Positions 52,172 to 60,248 are shown, counted from the stretch's first letter. The stretch is 64,000 bases of DNA from Thiohalophilus sp. (GCF_034521165.1 NZ_JAXHMV010000012.1:129731-193730), one strand, 5' to 3'. The notes: generated by a model not told the origin, from the letters alone. Numbers and translations are program-made.

Positions 52172-53343
52172 TGGGTATCGAGATCCTCTTTTTGCTGCTG
52201 CCGGTGGCGGCGCTATCCGGCTGGTTGCTGGGGCGCCGGGGCACGGCCGCGCGCCGTCGCGATGACGGTTGCCTGGAAATGCCCAGTGAATATATCAAGG
52301 GCCTCAATTACATCCTCAATGAACAGCAGGACAAGGCGATCGACCTGTTTATCCAGATGCTGGATGTCAACAGCGAGACCGTGGAAACGCATCTGGCCCT
52401 GGGCAGTCTGTTCCGTCGCCGTGGCGAAGTGGATCGCGCCATCCGGATTCATCAAAACCTGATCGCCCGCCCGACACTCAACAAATCGCAACGTGCCCTG
52501 GCCCTGTTCGAACTGGGACAGGATTACATGCGCGCCGGACTGCTGGATCGGGCTGAATCGCTGTTCGGTGAGCTGGTCGACAGTGCGCCCCATTCCGAAG
52601 CGGCCCTGCGGTATCTGGTGGACATCTATCAGCAGGAAAAGGACTGGGATGACGCTATCCGGGCGGCACATCGCCTGGAACAATGCGCCAATACGGATCT
52701 GTCGTTCATGGTGGCCCAGTTCTACTGCGAACAGGCGGATCAGGCGCTGCGTCAGGGCGAGCCGTCGCGTGCCTTGAAACTGTTGCGCCGTGCCCTGGGC
52801 GAGGATCGTCACTGCGTGCGGGCCAGCATAATGGAAGGGGATATCGAGCGCAGTGCCGGCAATTACAAGGCTGCCCTGAAGGCATATCAACGTATCGAAC
52901 AGCAGGATCCCGAGTATCTTTCCGAAGTCATTCAGCCAATGCTCGAATGTTACAAGGCGCTGCAACGCAAGGACGACGCGATCGATTATTTCAAGACATT
53001 GCTGGATAAATACGCCGGTATCTCCACCATGCTGGTACTGGCCGATCTGATTGAAGAGCGTGACGGGGAACTGGCATCCACGGAGTTTATTACCCGCTTT
53101 CTCAAACAACGGCCTTCGGTGCGCGGTATGGATCGGCTGATCGAACTGAATATGGGGCAGGCCAGTGACACGGTGCGCGAAAAATTGCATGTTCTCAAAG
53201 ACGTAACCGATCAGATTCTGACCAATAAATCCGTGTATAACTGTGTCCATTGCGGTTTCAGTGGCAAGTCCCTGCACTGGCAATGTCCCAGCTGCAAGCA
53301 CTGGAACACCATTAAACCGATTCACGGGGTAGAAGGAGAGTAA
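52171..53343 (+). CDS. lapB: Lipopolysaccharide assembly protein LapB (YciM)
   Basis: A 390-residue protein with an N-terminal anchor (IEILFLLLPVAALSGWLLGRR), nine or so TPR repeats on the cytoplasmic side and a C-terminal rubredoxin-like metal site CVHCGFSG...CPSCKHWN. It recruits FtsH to degrade LpxC and so balances LPS against phospholipid. ATG 52171 overlaps the lapA stop; TTG 52168 is an alternative. It is followed by pyrF after one base, as in E. coli. Confidence 0.95.
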   Translation: MGIEILFLLLPVAALSGWLLGRRGTAARRRDDGCLEMPSEYIKGLNYILNEQQDKAIDLFIQMLDVNSETVETHLALGSLFRRRGEVDRAIRIHQNLIARPTLNKSQRALALFELGQDYMRAGLLDRAESLFGELVDSAPHSEAALRYLVDIYQQEKDWDDAIRAAHRLEQCANTDLSFMVAQFYCEQADQALRQGEPSRALKLLRRALGEDRHCVRASIMEGDIERSAGNYKAALKAYQRIEQQDPEYLSEVIQPMLECYKALQRKDDAIDYFKTLLDKYAGISTMLVLADLIEERDGELASTEFITRFLKQRPSVRGMDRLIELNMGQASDTVREKLHVLKDVTDQILTNKSVYNCVHCGFSGKSLHWQCPSCKHWNTIKPIHGVEGE

Positions 53344-53344
53344 G

Positions 53345-54055
53345 GTGCGTTGTTCATCACCGGTTATTGTTGCACTCGATTATGCCAATGCCCGCGAGGC
53401 CCTGGAATTTGTCGACAAAGTCTCGCCGGTGCGTTGCCGCCTGAAAGTCGGCAAAGAGCTGTTCACCGCCGAAGGTCCGCAACTGGTCCGCGATCTGGTC
53501 GCTCGCGACTTCGATGTCTTTCTGGATCTCAAGTTCCACGACATTCCCAATACCGTGGCCAGAGCCTGTGCCGCGGCAGCCGAACTCGGCGTATGGATGA
53601 TCAACGTACATACCCTGGGCGGCTCGAAAATGATGAGCGCCGCCCGCGATGCCGTGGCGCAATCTTCCCACAAACCGTTATTAATCGGTGTGACGATCCT
53701 CACCAGCATGGGGACCGAGGATCTACGCGAAGTGGGCTTGTCCGGTGAACCGATGGACCACGTCGAGAAACTGGCCACACTGGCGGCGCAAAGCGGACTG
53801 GACGGTGTCGTCTGCTCCTCACAGGAAGTCAGCCGCTTGCGCCAGACGTTGCCGGAAGATTTTCAGCTGGTGACCCCCGGCATCCGGCCGGCCGGCAGTG
53901 CCGGCGACGACCAGACCCGCATCATGACCCCGGCCAGGGCGATCGGTGCCGGCAGCAATTATCTCGTCATTGGCCGCCCCATCACCCAGGCCGCGGATCC
54001 CATGCAGGCGCTGGACGAAATAGAAAATAGTCTTCAGTTGGCAGTTGGCAGTTAG
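53345..54055 (+). CDS. pyrF: Orotidine 5'-phosphate decarboxylase
   Basis: A 236-residue TIM-barrel enzyme giving UMP. It has VIVALDYANAREAL, LKVGKELFTAEGP, the catalytic DLKFHDIPNTV, TPGIRPAGSAGDDQTRI, and the phosphate loop YLVIGRPITQA. The start is GTG 53345, one base after the lapB stop. The last six residues (QLAVGS) and the TAG are translated from CAGTTGG heptads, so the C-terminus is repeat-derived. Confidence 0.95.
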   Translation: MRCSSPVIVALDYANAREALEFVDKVSPVRCRLKVGKELFTAEGPQLVRDLVARDFDVFLDLKFHDIPNTVARACAAAAELGVWMINVHTLGGSKMMSAARDAVAQSSHKPLLIGVTILTSMGTEDLREVGLSGEPMDHVEKLATLAAQSGLDGVVCSSQEVSRLRQTLPEDFQLVTPGIRPAGSAGDDQTRIMTPARAIGAGSNYLVIGRPITQAADPMQALDEIENSLQLAVGS

Positions 54056-54142
54056 CAGTTATAGTGAAAGCCAGGTTGCGCATAGCGCTACCTGACAATC
54101 CTCTGCCAACTGCAAACTGATAACTGCCAACTTTCTTTGTAG
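54034..54142. repeat. CAGTTGG heptad palindrome spanning the pyrF stop
   Basis: Heptads CAGTTGG-CAGTTGG-CAGTTAG-CAGTT overlap the pyrF end. The complementary CTGCCAACTGCAAACTGATAACTGCCAAC pattern returns at about 54102-54131. Between them is the CAGGTTGCGCATAGCGCTACCTG palindrome (54067-54090). Confidence 0.88.
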
Positions 54143-54260
54143 GACTTGTCCTACAAAACTTTCCGAAAATTCCTACAAACACCGGCTTGAATCTGTTTTG
54201 TACAGTGACGATAATTATTCGCGTCAGGACGATGAACAACCAATCGACAAGGAGTCACCC

Positions 54261-54554
54261 ATGAAAAAACTGATTCAAACTCTCGTTTTCTCTCTCAGCA
54301 TGCTGTTTGCCGGAATCGCCATTGCCGGACCGGTAGATATCAACACAGCAAGCGCCACGGAACTGGCCACCAACATCAACGGTGTGGGTGAAAAGAAAGC
54401 CGTGGCCATCGTCGAGTACCGTAACCAGCATGGTCCCTTCAAGAAAGTTGAAGACCTGCAGAAAGTCCAGGGTATCGGTCCCGGCATTCTTTCCAAAAAT
54501 CGGGATAACCTCAAACTGGCTTCAAAGCAGGCCAAACTCGATCACGAAAAATAA
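54261..54554 (+). CDS. Exported helix-hairpin-helix protein, ComEA-like
   Basis: A 97-residue protein with a signal peptide (residues 1-22, cleavage after IAIA-G) and a double HhH domain beginning VDINTASATELATNINGVGEKKAVAIVEYR and continuing KVEDLQKVQGIGPGIL. This is the small ComEA-type DNA-binding domain, found in periplasmic DNA-uptake proteins and similar small exported proteins (E. coli YbaV). An AAGGAG site seven bases before ATG 54261 fixes the start. It is monocistronic with its own terminator. No other competence genes are nearby. Confidence 0.88.
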   Translation: MKKLIQTLVFSLSMLFAGIAIAGPVDINTASATELATNINGVGEKKAVAIVEYRNQHGPFKKVEDLQKVQGIGPGILSKNRDNLKLASKQAKLDHEK

Positions 54555-54586
54555 ATCGTAAACCTGAACTGTTCTCCTGACACCAC

Positions 54587-54615
54587 AAAGGCGCAACCAC
54601 CCGGTTGCGCCTTTT
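54587..54615 (+). terminator. Intrinsic terminator after the ComEA-like gene
   Basis: AAAGGCGCAACC pairs with GGTTGCGCCTTT across a short ACCC loop and is followed by TCTATT. It lies 32 bases after the stop codon. Confidence 0.88.
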
Positions 54616-54699
54616 CTATTACTGCTGCCAGCCATATCTAACCGTAGATCACATTGGCGAAGCCTATGTGACAATCCCCGGTCTATAAGAGCGAAGTAG

Positions 54700-55132
54700 A
54701 CAGTTTTCAGTTGGCAGCCCGTAGGCCCGATATAGCAAAGCGGTATCGGGCGATTCCACGCCGGACACCGCTCCCGGCGTCCTTCGGATGCAGTATCAAG
54801 GTACGAGTGACGAGGTACGAGTAAACGATCATATTACCGAAGATTGAGCAGGATCGCCTCTGGCGCGATAGATCGCGATAATGGGCAGGCCCATCGCGGC
54901 GCAGCCGCTCCTACAAATCGGGCGGGTTGGATTGTTTTTCCTCGTCCCTCGTCACTCGTACCTCGTCCCTGTCCTTCAGACGCGCCAGCGCTTGAAGGAC
55001 CTGTAGGAGCGCCTCCGGCGCGAGTAGACCACGCGGTAAGCAGACGGGCCCATGCGCGGTCAAAGCCTCGCTCCTGGCGTCCTCCAGGACGCAGTGTCGA
55101 GGTACGAGTGACGAGTGACGAGGAAAGCACCC
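54700..55132. repeat. Repeat mosaic upstream of galU
   Basis: Contains, in order: GTAGGCCCGATA..TATCGGGC and GCCGGACACCGC modules (54721-54775), CGAG heptads (54797-54825), a CGATNNNGGGC/GGCGCAGCCGCTCCTACA module (54845-54915), inverted CTCG heptads (54938-54968), a GTAGGAGCGCCTCCGGCGCGAG module (55002-55025) and CGAG heptads (55095-55122). No gene is recognised in the 54555-55440 gap. Confidence 0.75.
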
Positions 55133-55335
55133 TATAACTCGATATCCAGATCTTGTCGGAGCGACCTCCGGCGCGAGAGTCCGGGAACAGACAGGCCCAG
55201 CGCGGTCAAAGCTCGCTCCTGCCAACCAGGCCAATATGATGTAGATTTTCCTCGCCCCTCGTAACTCGTCCCCGTCCTTCGGCGCGACCGATCGTGCCGT
55301 CCGGCAAGGCCTATCGCGGCGCAGCCGCTCCTACA
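55133..55335. repeat. Left arm of a 204-bp inverted repeat around galU
   Basis: The reverse complement of 56526-56729. The inner 109 bases (55227-55335) are identical to their partner, and the outer ~95 bases differ at about a dozen positions. It contains GGAGCGACCTCCGGCGCGAG, CTCG heptads and GGCGCAGCCGCTCCTACA modules. Confidence 0.93.
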
Positions 55336-55440
55336 GCTGCCGACTGCAAACTGCGACTGCCAACTTTCTCTTCTACAGTTGCCCCAATTGAAGCCGGTTT
55401 GCTATCTTATTCGTCAATCAAATCAGGATGTAATGTGCCC

Positions 55441-56331
55441 ATGAAGCCAATCAAAAAAGCGGTTTTTCCCGTTGCGGGGTTAGGTACCCGTTTTCTCCCG
55501 GCCACCAAGGCCAGTCCCAAGGAAATGTTACCGGTTGTCGACAAGCCGCTGATTCAATACGCGGTGGAAGAAGCGATCTCAGCCGGCTGCGATCAGATGA
55601 TTTTCATCAACGGTCGCAGCAAGCGGGCAATTCCCGATCATTTTGATAAGGCTTACGAGCTGGAAACCGAACTCGAAGAGAAGGGCAAAACCAAACTGCT
55701 CGAAGTAGTCCGCAATATCGTCCCCGATCATGTCAGCTGCATCTATTTGCGCCAGGCCGAAGCACTGGGACTGGGCCACGCGGTTCTGTGCGCCAGACCG
55801 GTAGTGGGGGAGGACCCCTTCGCCGTGATTCTAGCCGACGATCTCATCGACGGCGGTGGAAAAACCTGCATGCAGCAGATGGTCGAGCAATACGAACGCC
55901 ACGGCAACAGTATCCTGGGGGTCGAGGAGATCCCCGTGGAGGACACCTCCAAATACGGTGTGATCAAATCCACCGCTATCGAGGAACGTCTCTCCCGGCT
56001 CGAGGATATTGTCGAAAAACCTTCCCCCGACAAGGCCCCGTCCAACCTCGCCGTGGTCGGTCGTTATATCCTGACCCCACCGATTTTTGACCTGCTGGCC
56101 AGCACCGAGAAAGGCGCCGGCGGTGAAATCCAGCTCACCGATGCCATCGCCGCTCTGCTCAAGATACAGCCGGTCCTGGCCTACGCCTTTGAAGGCAAAC
56201 GTTACGATTGTGGCAGCAAACTCGGCTACCTCCAGGCCACCGTCGAATACGCCCTCAAACACCCCGAACTCAAGGACGACTTTCGCGCCTACCTGCTCGA
56301 CTACGTCAAGCACATCAACCCTTCGGGCTGA
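55441..56331 (+). CDS. galU: UTP-glucose-1-phosphate uridylyltransferase GalU
   Basis: A 296-residue nucleotidyltransferase forming UDP-glucose for LPS and other glycans. The nucleotide motif is KKAVFPVAGLGTRFLPATKASPKEMLP, followed by VDKPLIQYAVEEA, VILADDLIDGGG, EKPSPDKAPSNLAVVGRYIL and YDCGSKLGYLQATVEYAL. The length is standard. ATG 55441 is preferred; an upstream open frame from 55294 is repeat DNA. The gene and its upstream 105 bases lie between two inverted repeats. Confidence 0.96.
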   Translation: MKPIKKAVFPVAGLGTRFLPATKASPKEMLPVVDKPLIQYAVEEAISAGCDQMIFINGRSKRAIPDHFDKAYELETELEEKGKTKLLEVVRNIVPDHVSCIYLRQAEALGLGHAVLCARPVVGEDPFAVILADDLIDGGGKTCMQQMVEQYERHGNSILGVEEIPVEDTSKYGVIKSTAIEERLSRLEDIVEKPSPDKAPSNLAVVGRYILTPPIFDLLASTEKGAGGEIQLTDAIAALLKIQPVLAYAFEGKRYDCGSKLGYLQATVEYALKHPELKDDFRAYLLDYVKHINPSG

Positions 56332-56335
56332 TGTG

Positions 56336-56525
56336 CAGGGCCGGGTGACGAGGGACGAGTGACGAGTGACGAGGAAGAAACAACCTAACCCGCCAGATTT
56401 GTAGGAGCGGCTACGCCGCGATGGGCCTTACAAGAGCGAAGTTGGCAGTTTGCAGTCGCAGTTGGCAGTTCTGGCCTTGGCCGGGCCGGGTGACGAGGGA
56501 TGAGGAAAGAGCAATCCACCAGATT
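56336..56525. repeat. Direct-repeat block after galU
   Basis: Two related units (56336-56430 and about 56478-56560) share GGGCCGGGTGACGAGGGA heptads, a run ending ...CCAGATTTGTAGGAGCGGCT and the CGCCGCGAT module. Between them are GTTGGCAGTTTGCAGTCGCAGTTGGCAG heptads (56441-56470). Confidence 0.8.
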
Positions 56526-56729
56526 TGTAGGAGCGGCTGCGCCGCGATAGGCCTTGCCGGACGGCACGATCGGTCGCGCCGAAGGACGGGGACGAGTTAC
56601 GAGGGGCGAGGAAAATCTACATCATATTGGCCTGATTGGCAGGAGCGGGCTTTGACCGCGATGGGCCTGTCTGTTCCCGTGATCTCTCGCGCCGGAGGCG
56701 CTCCTACAATATCTGAATGTCGAGTTATA
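56526..56729. repeat. Right arm of the 204-bp inverted repeat around galU
   Basis: Partner of 55133-55335. The inner ends are 1,190 bp apart, so a segment carrying galU and its probable promoter could invert by recombination between the arms. Confidence 0.93.
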
Positions 56730-56831
56730 AGCTGCTTTCCGCGACATTATCGCCAGGGATGGCGTGTATCCCGAACTCTGTCAGGAACAGAGCCGGGGTA
56801 GTACATCCCTGTACATCAATCGTTTCCCACA

Positions 56832-56998
56832 GGCCCTTCGGGCAGGGGCTAAGGACCTAGGACCAAGGACCTAGAAACTAGCCCCTATTCTGTAGGAGCG
56901 GCTCGCAGCCGCGACCCGGGAGAAGGGGCACGACCGTGGGGCTTAAATTACTCATCCCTCGTCATTGCCCGAAGGGCCTGAAATTGCCGGAAATTTAG
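56832..56998. repeat. CTAGGAC heptads and dispersed elements before tRNA-Asn
   Basis: A GCCCTTCGGGC hairpin (about 56832-56843) is followed by heptads CTAAGGA-CCTAGGA-CCAAGGA-CCTAGAA (56849-56880), a GTAGGAGCGGCTCGCAGCCGCGA element (56893-56915) and an inverted GCCCGAAGGGC (about 56965-56976). No gene is seen between galU and the tRNA. Confidence 0.75.
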
Positions 56999-57021
56999 GC
57001 AGTTAGCTGCAGAACCCGGAC

Positions 57022-57050
57022 TTGACCCGTCGGGGCCGGGTCAGTAAGAT
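57022..57050 (+). promoter_or_regulatory. Sigma-70 promoter of tRNA-Asn
   Basis: TTGACC at 57022-57027 and TAAGAT at 57045-57050 with an ideal 17-bp spacer. A GC-rich discriminator (ACGCGGCC) and the tRNA 12 bases later fit a stringently controlled stable-RNA promoter. Confidence 0.78.
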
Positions 57051-57061
57051 ACGCGGCCTGT

Positions 57062-57137
<76 letters not shown>

Positions 57138-57199
57138 TTTCCAGAGGGTCGCTGTCTAATAAAAACCTTTTTGTCTAATAAAATGCAGCGATTCCTGCT

Positions 57200-57829
57200 C
57201 TATATTGGCTCAAATTTATTGTGCTTGATGCCGTTTTGTCGTGCCGTGATTATCCGCAGGTTGTCTTGGACGTGCAGGCCGCAGACGAGCTCGTTTGTGA
57301 TAGGGATGACGTGATCGACGACGTAGCAGGCTTTCTTGCCTGAACGGCGTGCCCTGTCTGTCATGGTCTTAGCTTTTCGATAAACCTTCCTGATTTCAGC
57401 CTTATCAGCCCAGCCGGGCGTTGCCAGCTTTATGTGTTTTTTTCTTTTCCTTGAGTGATGAGCGGTGTCTTTCAATATCCGCGGCGCGTCTGGCGCTATT
57501 GGCGGCGGTGAATATTCCCACTTAAAATTATTAGGTGTCACTTCGAGCGGCTCGGCTTCAGCTGCAGTGGCCAGCCGGATGGCGTCCATGCGCTTTGTAT
57601 ATGCCATTTCGTCAGCCTTGATTTTTTCTGCAATTTGCTGGCTGTAGCAATCCGGCATGCTTTGTGGTTTCCGTGGCCTGTTTGCGGCAGCCCTCGATAC
57701 CCTTGGATCGCCGTGTCGATTAATAAAAAAATGGATATCCATGGCCAACAGGGCGCTTACCTGTTCTGGCACGGTGCACTCGCCAGTGAGTTCTACCAGC
57801 TCTTGTTCGGATAAAAGGGCGCTAGTCAT
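57200..57829 (-). CDS. DUF4224-like N-terminus fused to an HNH-type endonuclease domain
   Basis: 209 residues. The first ~45 resemble the small DUF4224 module usually found next to phage integrases (LLSEQELVELTGECTVPEQVSALLAMDIHFFINRHGDPRVSRAA). After a linker, the C-terminal ~60 residues carry an HNH-like core: YVVDHVIPITNELVCGLHVQDNLRIITARQNGIKHNKF, as in phage HNH proteins without zinc cysteines. The start touches the integrase stop. It could be a homing-type or packaging-associated nuclease. The separate DUF4224 gene at 58814-59028 suggests the module was duplicated and fused. Confidence 0.72.
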   Translation of the reverse strand: MTSALLSEQELVELTGECTVPEQVSALLAMDIHFFINRHGDPRVSRAAANRPRKPQSMPDCYSQQIAEKIKADEMAYTKRMDAIRLATAAEAEPLEVTPNNFKWEYSPPPIAPDAPRILKDTAHHSRKRKKHIKLATPGWADKAEIRKVYRKAKTMTDRARRSGKKACYVVDHVIPITNELVCGLHVQDNLRIITARQNGIKHNKFEPI

Positions 57830-58807
57830 CTATTTACCATTATTTTTTCTGTGTATTGGCGTTACTCGCACTGGTGCGCGTTTGTAGACGCGGTGGAGTG
57901 TGGCCGGGTTCTGGTGGCCTAGGAGGCGGTCGTCGTCGCTTTCTGAGCCTGCTTTGGCGCGGAGGTCGTGGAAGGTGTAGCGTTCGGTGATCAGGCCGTC
58001 AGCGACGGCCTGGCGCATGCGTCGTTGCCAGATGGCGCGAAAGCCGTCGCCGGTGTAGGGCTGGCCGTGGCGGTTGTGGATGAGGTAGAGGGTGCTGATG
58101 CGGCTGGGGAGTTTTTTGCACTGTTCGATGATGGCGGCCAGTTCGGCGGTGCGCTGGTAGATGAGGGTTTTGCCGGTCTTGCCGGTTTTGACGGTGAGGC
58201 CGTCGTCTGACCAGTTGGCGAGGGTGAGGCTCAGGATGTCGCCCTGGCGCAGGCCTGTGGCGATAGCCAGGTCCATGGCCAGCTGTACGGCTGCGGGCAT
58301 GATGTCGCGGATGGCGAGGTATTCCTGGTCGGTCACGTAGCGGGTGCGGGGCTTTTCCGGGTTACGTTTGACCAGGCGGCAAGGGTTGTCGGCGGCGGCG
58401 CCCCAGCGAATGGCGCTGCTGTATATGTGCGAGAGCAGGGACTTTTCCCGGTTGCCTTTGATAGGCGGGCGCTGGTCCAGGTAGGTGTAGATGTGCTGCG
58501 GCGTGACATCGTCCGGGCGCATGTGTCCAAACACCTGGCGCAGCGTGCCGATTTCCCGGGCCTGGGTTTTCTGGGTCGAGACGGCCTTGCTTGGCAGGAT
58601 CTCGCGCCGGTAGCGGTCCATGACGTGGCCGAGGGTGGTGATCGGACCTGTGGCGTGGTTCATGTCGGCGTAGGCCTGCAGGGCCTCGTGCAGGCTCTTG
58701 CCGAGCTTGTGCCATTTGTTGCTCCGATCGACAAGAATAGGCGCCGTGCTTCTGGTAGACACGTTGCGGCAGGTCTTTGCGGTGCGTTCTCTTTTTCCCA
58801 TTGCCAT
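57830..58807 (-). CDS. Phage-type tyrosine recombinase (integrase)
   Basis: 325 residues: an N-terminal arm/SAM-like domain and a C-terminal catalytic domain with Arg in ATGLRQGDIL, Lys in VKTGKTGKTL, HxxR in FHDLRAKAGS, a second His in LLGHQNP and the nucleophile Tyr in LHRVYKRAP. It is encoded 0.7 kb from tRNA-Asn and reads toward it, so it most likely catalyses integration at that gene. The product is intact although genes further in are broken. Confidence 0.93.
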   Translation of the reverse strand: MAMGKRERTAKTCRNVSTRSTAPILVDRSNKWHKLGKSLHEALQAYADMNHATGPITTLGHVMDRYRREILPSKAVSTQKTQAREIGTLRQVFGHMRPDDVTPQHIYTYLDQRPPIKGNREKSLLSHIYSSAIRWGAAADNPCRLVKRNPEKPRTRYVTDQEYLAIRDIMPAAVQLAMDLAIATGLRQGDILSLTLANWSDDGLTVKTGKTGKTLIYQRTAELAAIIEQCKKLPSRISTLYLIHNRHGQPYTGDGFRAIWQRRMRQAVADGLITERYTFHDLRAKAGSESDDDRLLGHQNPATLHRVYKRAPVRVTPIHRKNNGK

Positions 58808-58813
58808 GGGAGA

Positions 58814-59028
58814 TTACCCCATTTTTCGCAGACTGGAAAAGTCCGGCTCTGTACAGTGAGACTGACTGGCGCCGGCGGGCTCTTCGATCTGGCTACGCGC
58901 GACCCTTGGGTGACCGTCGGCGCGACAAAATGGCGGATGCCTTGTTCGCGCAGCCAGCGGATCTGGCAGCTGGGGCGCTGGTATCCGGTGAGGTAGGCGA
59001 TGTCGGCTTTGGTGAGGAAAAGGCTCAT
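58814..59028 (-). pseudogene. DUF4224 protein with a single-base frameshift
   Basis: It starts MSLFLTKADIAYLTGYQRPS and continues IRWLREQGIRHFV, a clear DUF4224 N-terminus. The expected continuation, RADGHPRVARSQIEEPAG, is in the next frame: one base is missing near 58938-58943. That second frame then stops six bases before the integrase start. DUF4224 proteins regularly precede phage integrases. This is either a true mutation or a base-calling error. Confidence 0.72.
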
Positions 59029-59039
59029 GGCGCTGGCTT

Positions 59040-59575
59040 GTATCTCCGCTCCGGATCTTTGAGAAAATCAATAGAGCCGGTGGTGAATATAAAATTTGGC
59101 ACTTCATTGCAATATGGCAACTCGCCGGCCATTCGCCATTTTGAAACGGATAGAAGGTAACTCGCTCTGGTCCGAGAGCGACGTTGCGGCTGTGCATGTA
59201 GACGCGCTCGCCGGGCAGATCCCAGTTGTTGCGAGGAGTAGTAATAGATCTCCCAGTTGTCGGTGTCGTCTGAGTACAGCCTCGCGAACCGCATCGGAGA
59301 AACGGAAGCGGGGCGCTGGCTCGTCAGTGTCCGGCCAGGCGTCGACCGAACTTGTCGTGGATCATCTGGCGTGTTCCGGGTGCATAGGTTCTCGGTCATG
59401 ATCCGATATCCTCCACTATAGGTTACCAGGCCATCAAAATCTTCTTCCGGACGCAAGTAGCTTCGGCCAGCGCATACACCTCTGCGACGATGGCGCCATG
59501 ATCTTCGGCGAGCGACCGCAAATAATCGCTCTTATCGTCGATACGCCGTTCTGTTTATAGATTCGCAATATGTAC
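59040..59575 (-). pseudogene. Frameshifted phage-type open frames, unidentified
   Basis: Protein-like segments alternate between frames: DDKSDYLRSLAEDHGAIVAEVYALAEA then LRPEEDFDGLVTYSGGYR (59415-59545), and after a good ribosome-binding site (GGAGG near 59415) APGTRQMIHDKFGRRLAGH, RFRFSDAVREA, SDDTDNWEIYYYS and NNWDLPGERVYMHSRNVALGPE. No single frame covers a whole product. Probably two small genes, each hit by more than one indel. Confidence 0.45.
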
Positions 59576-59576
59576 C

Positions 59577-60003
59577 TGCATACCGGCACGTCGTTATCAT
59601 AGGTGTTGCAGGCGCTTTCCTGGGACTGGTGCACCGGCACGTCGTCGGGTGTGTCGTTGCCTTTGCCACCGAGGATCTGCAGGTCGCTGGCGACAATCTC
59701 GGTGATGTATTTGGTCTCACCGGTGTCCTTGTCCTGATATGAGCGGGTTTTCTTTTTGCCCACAATGTGGACCTGGCGGCCTTTACGCAGGTATTCGCCG
59801 GGCGATCTCGGCCAGGCGGCGCCAGAGGGATGACGCGGTGCCATTCGGTATCTTCGCGCCAGTCGCCGGTTTGTTTGTCTTTCCAGGTGTCGGTGGTGGC
59901 AACGGTGAGGGTGGCCACGGCGGTACCGTTGGGCGTGTAGCGAAGCTCGGGATCTTTGCCGAGGTTGCCCAGGATGATCTATCTGTTGGAAGCTTCTAGC
60001 CAT
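59577..60003 (-). pseudogene. Single-stranded DNA-binding protein, multiply frameshifted
   Basis: The SSB OB fold is recognisable but split over three frames: start MARS; IILGNLGKDPELRYTPNG and TLTVATTDTWKDKQTGDWREDTEWHRVI in one frame; LWRRLAEIA in a second; GEYLRKGRQVHIVGKKKTRSYQ and TKYITEIVASDLQILGGKG in the third. There is also an in-frame TAG just before IILGN. Phage SSBs protect single-stranded DNA in replication. As sequenced, no full product can be made. Confidence 0.75.
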
Positions 60004-60248
60004 TGCTCACCTCGGGTGTCCAGTAAAAATTGGCGCTGTCAGCTACCCCGACATGCTCGCTGGATTTTTCTTCCTGGAGCACGGGCAATTTGTTGACGAC
60101 GCGCAGCGTGCCTCGGCCAAGGGCCTGATCGGCTTCCATTGTGCAGCTGGCGAGAGGCGCGCTTGGCTTCGTTGACGGATTTGCAGACTGTGTCACCGTC
60201 GGCGCTGCGGATGATGTTGCGTTTGCGGTAGTGTGTTGGCTGTTTCAT
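60000..60248 (-). pseudogene. Small phage protein, frameshifted
   Basis: It starts at ATG 60248, overlapping the lysozyme stop, as MKQPTHYRKRNIIRSADG and runs through SVNEAKRASRQLHN. Continuation as EADQALGRGTLRVVNKLP...SANFYWTPEVSNG needs a frame change near 60140. About 83 residues if repaired. Family unknown. It lies just upstream of ssb, so a replication-accessory role is possible. Confidence 0.5.

Noticed and set aside
54911..55234. Open frames within the repeat mosaic before galU
   Set aside because: They consist only of translated repeat modules, with no start signal.
55133..56729. Site-specific invertase-controlled phase switch
   Set aside because: No recombinase gene adjoins galU. 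The arms are mosaics of dispersed repeats, so homologous recombination is the only mechanism I can suggest.
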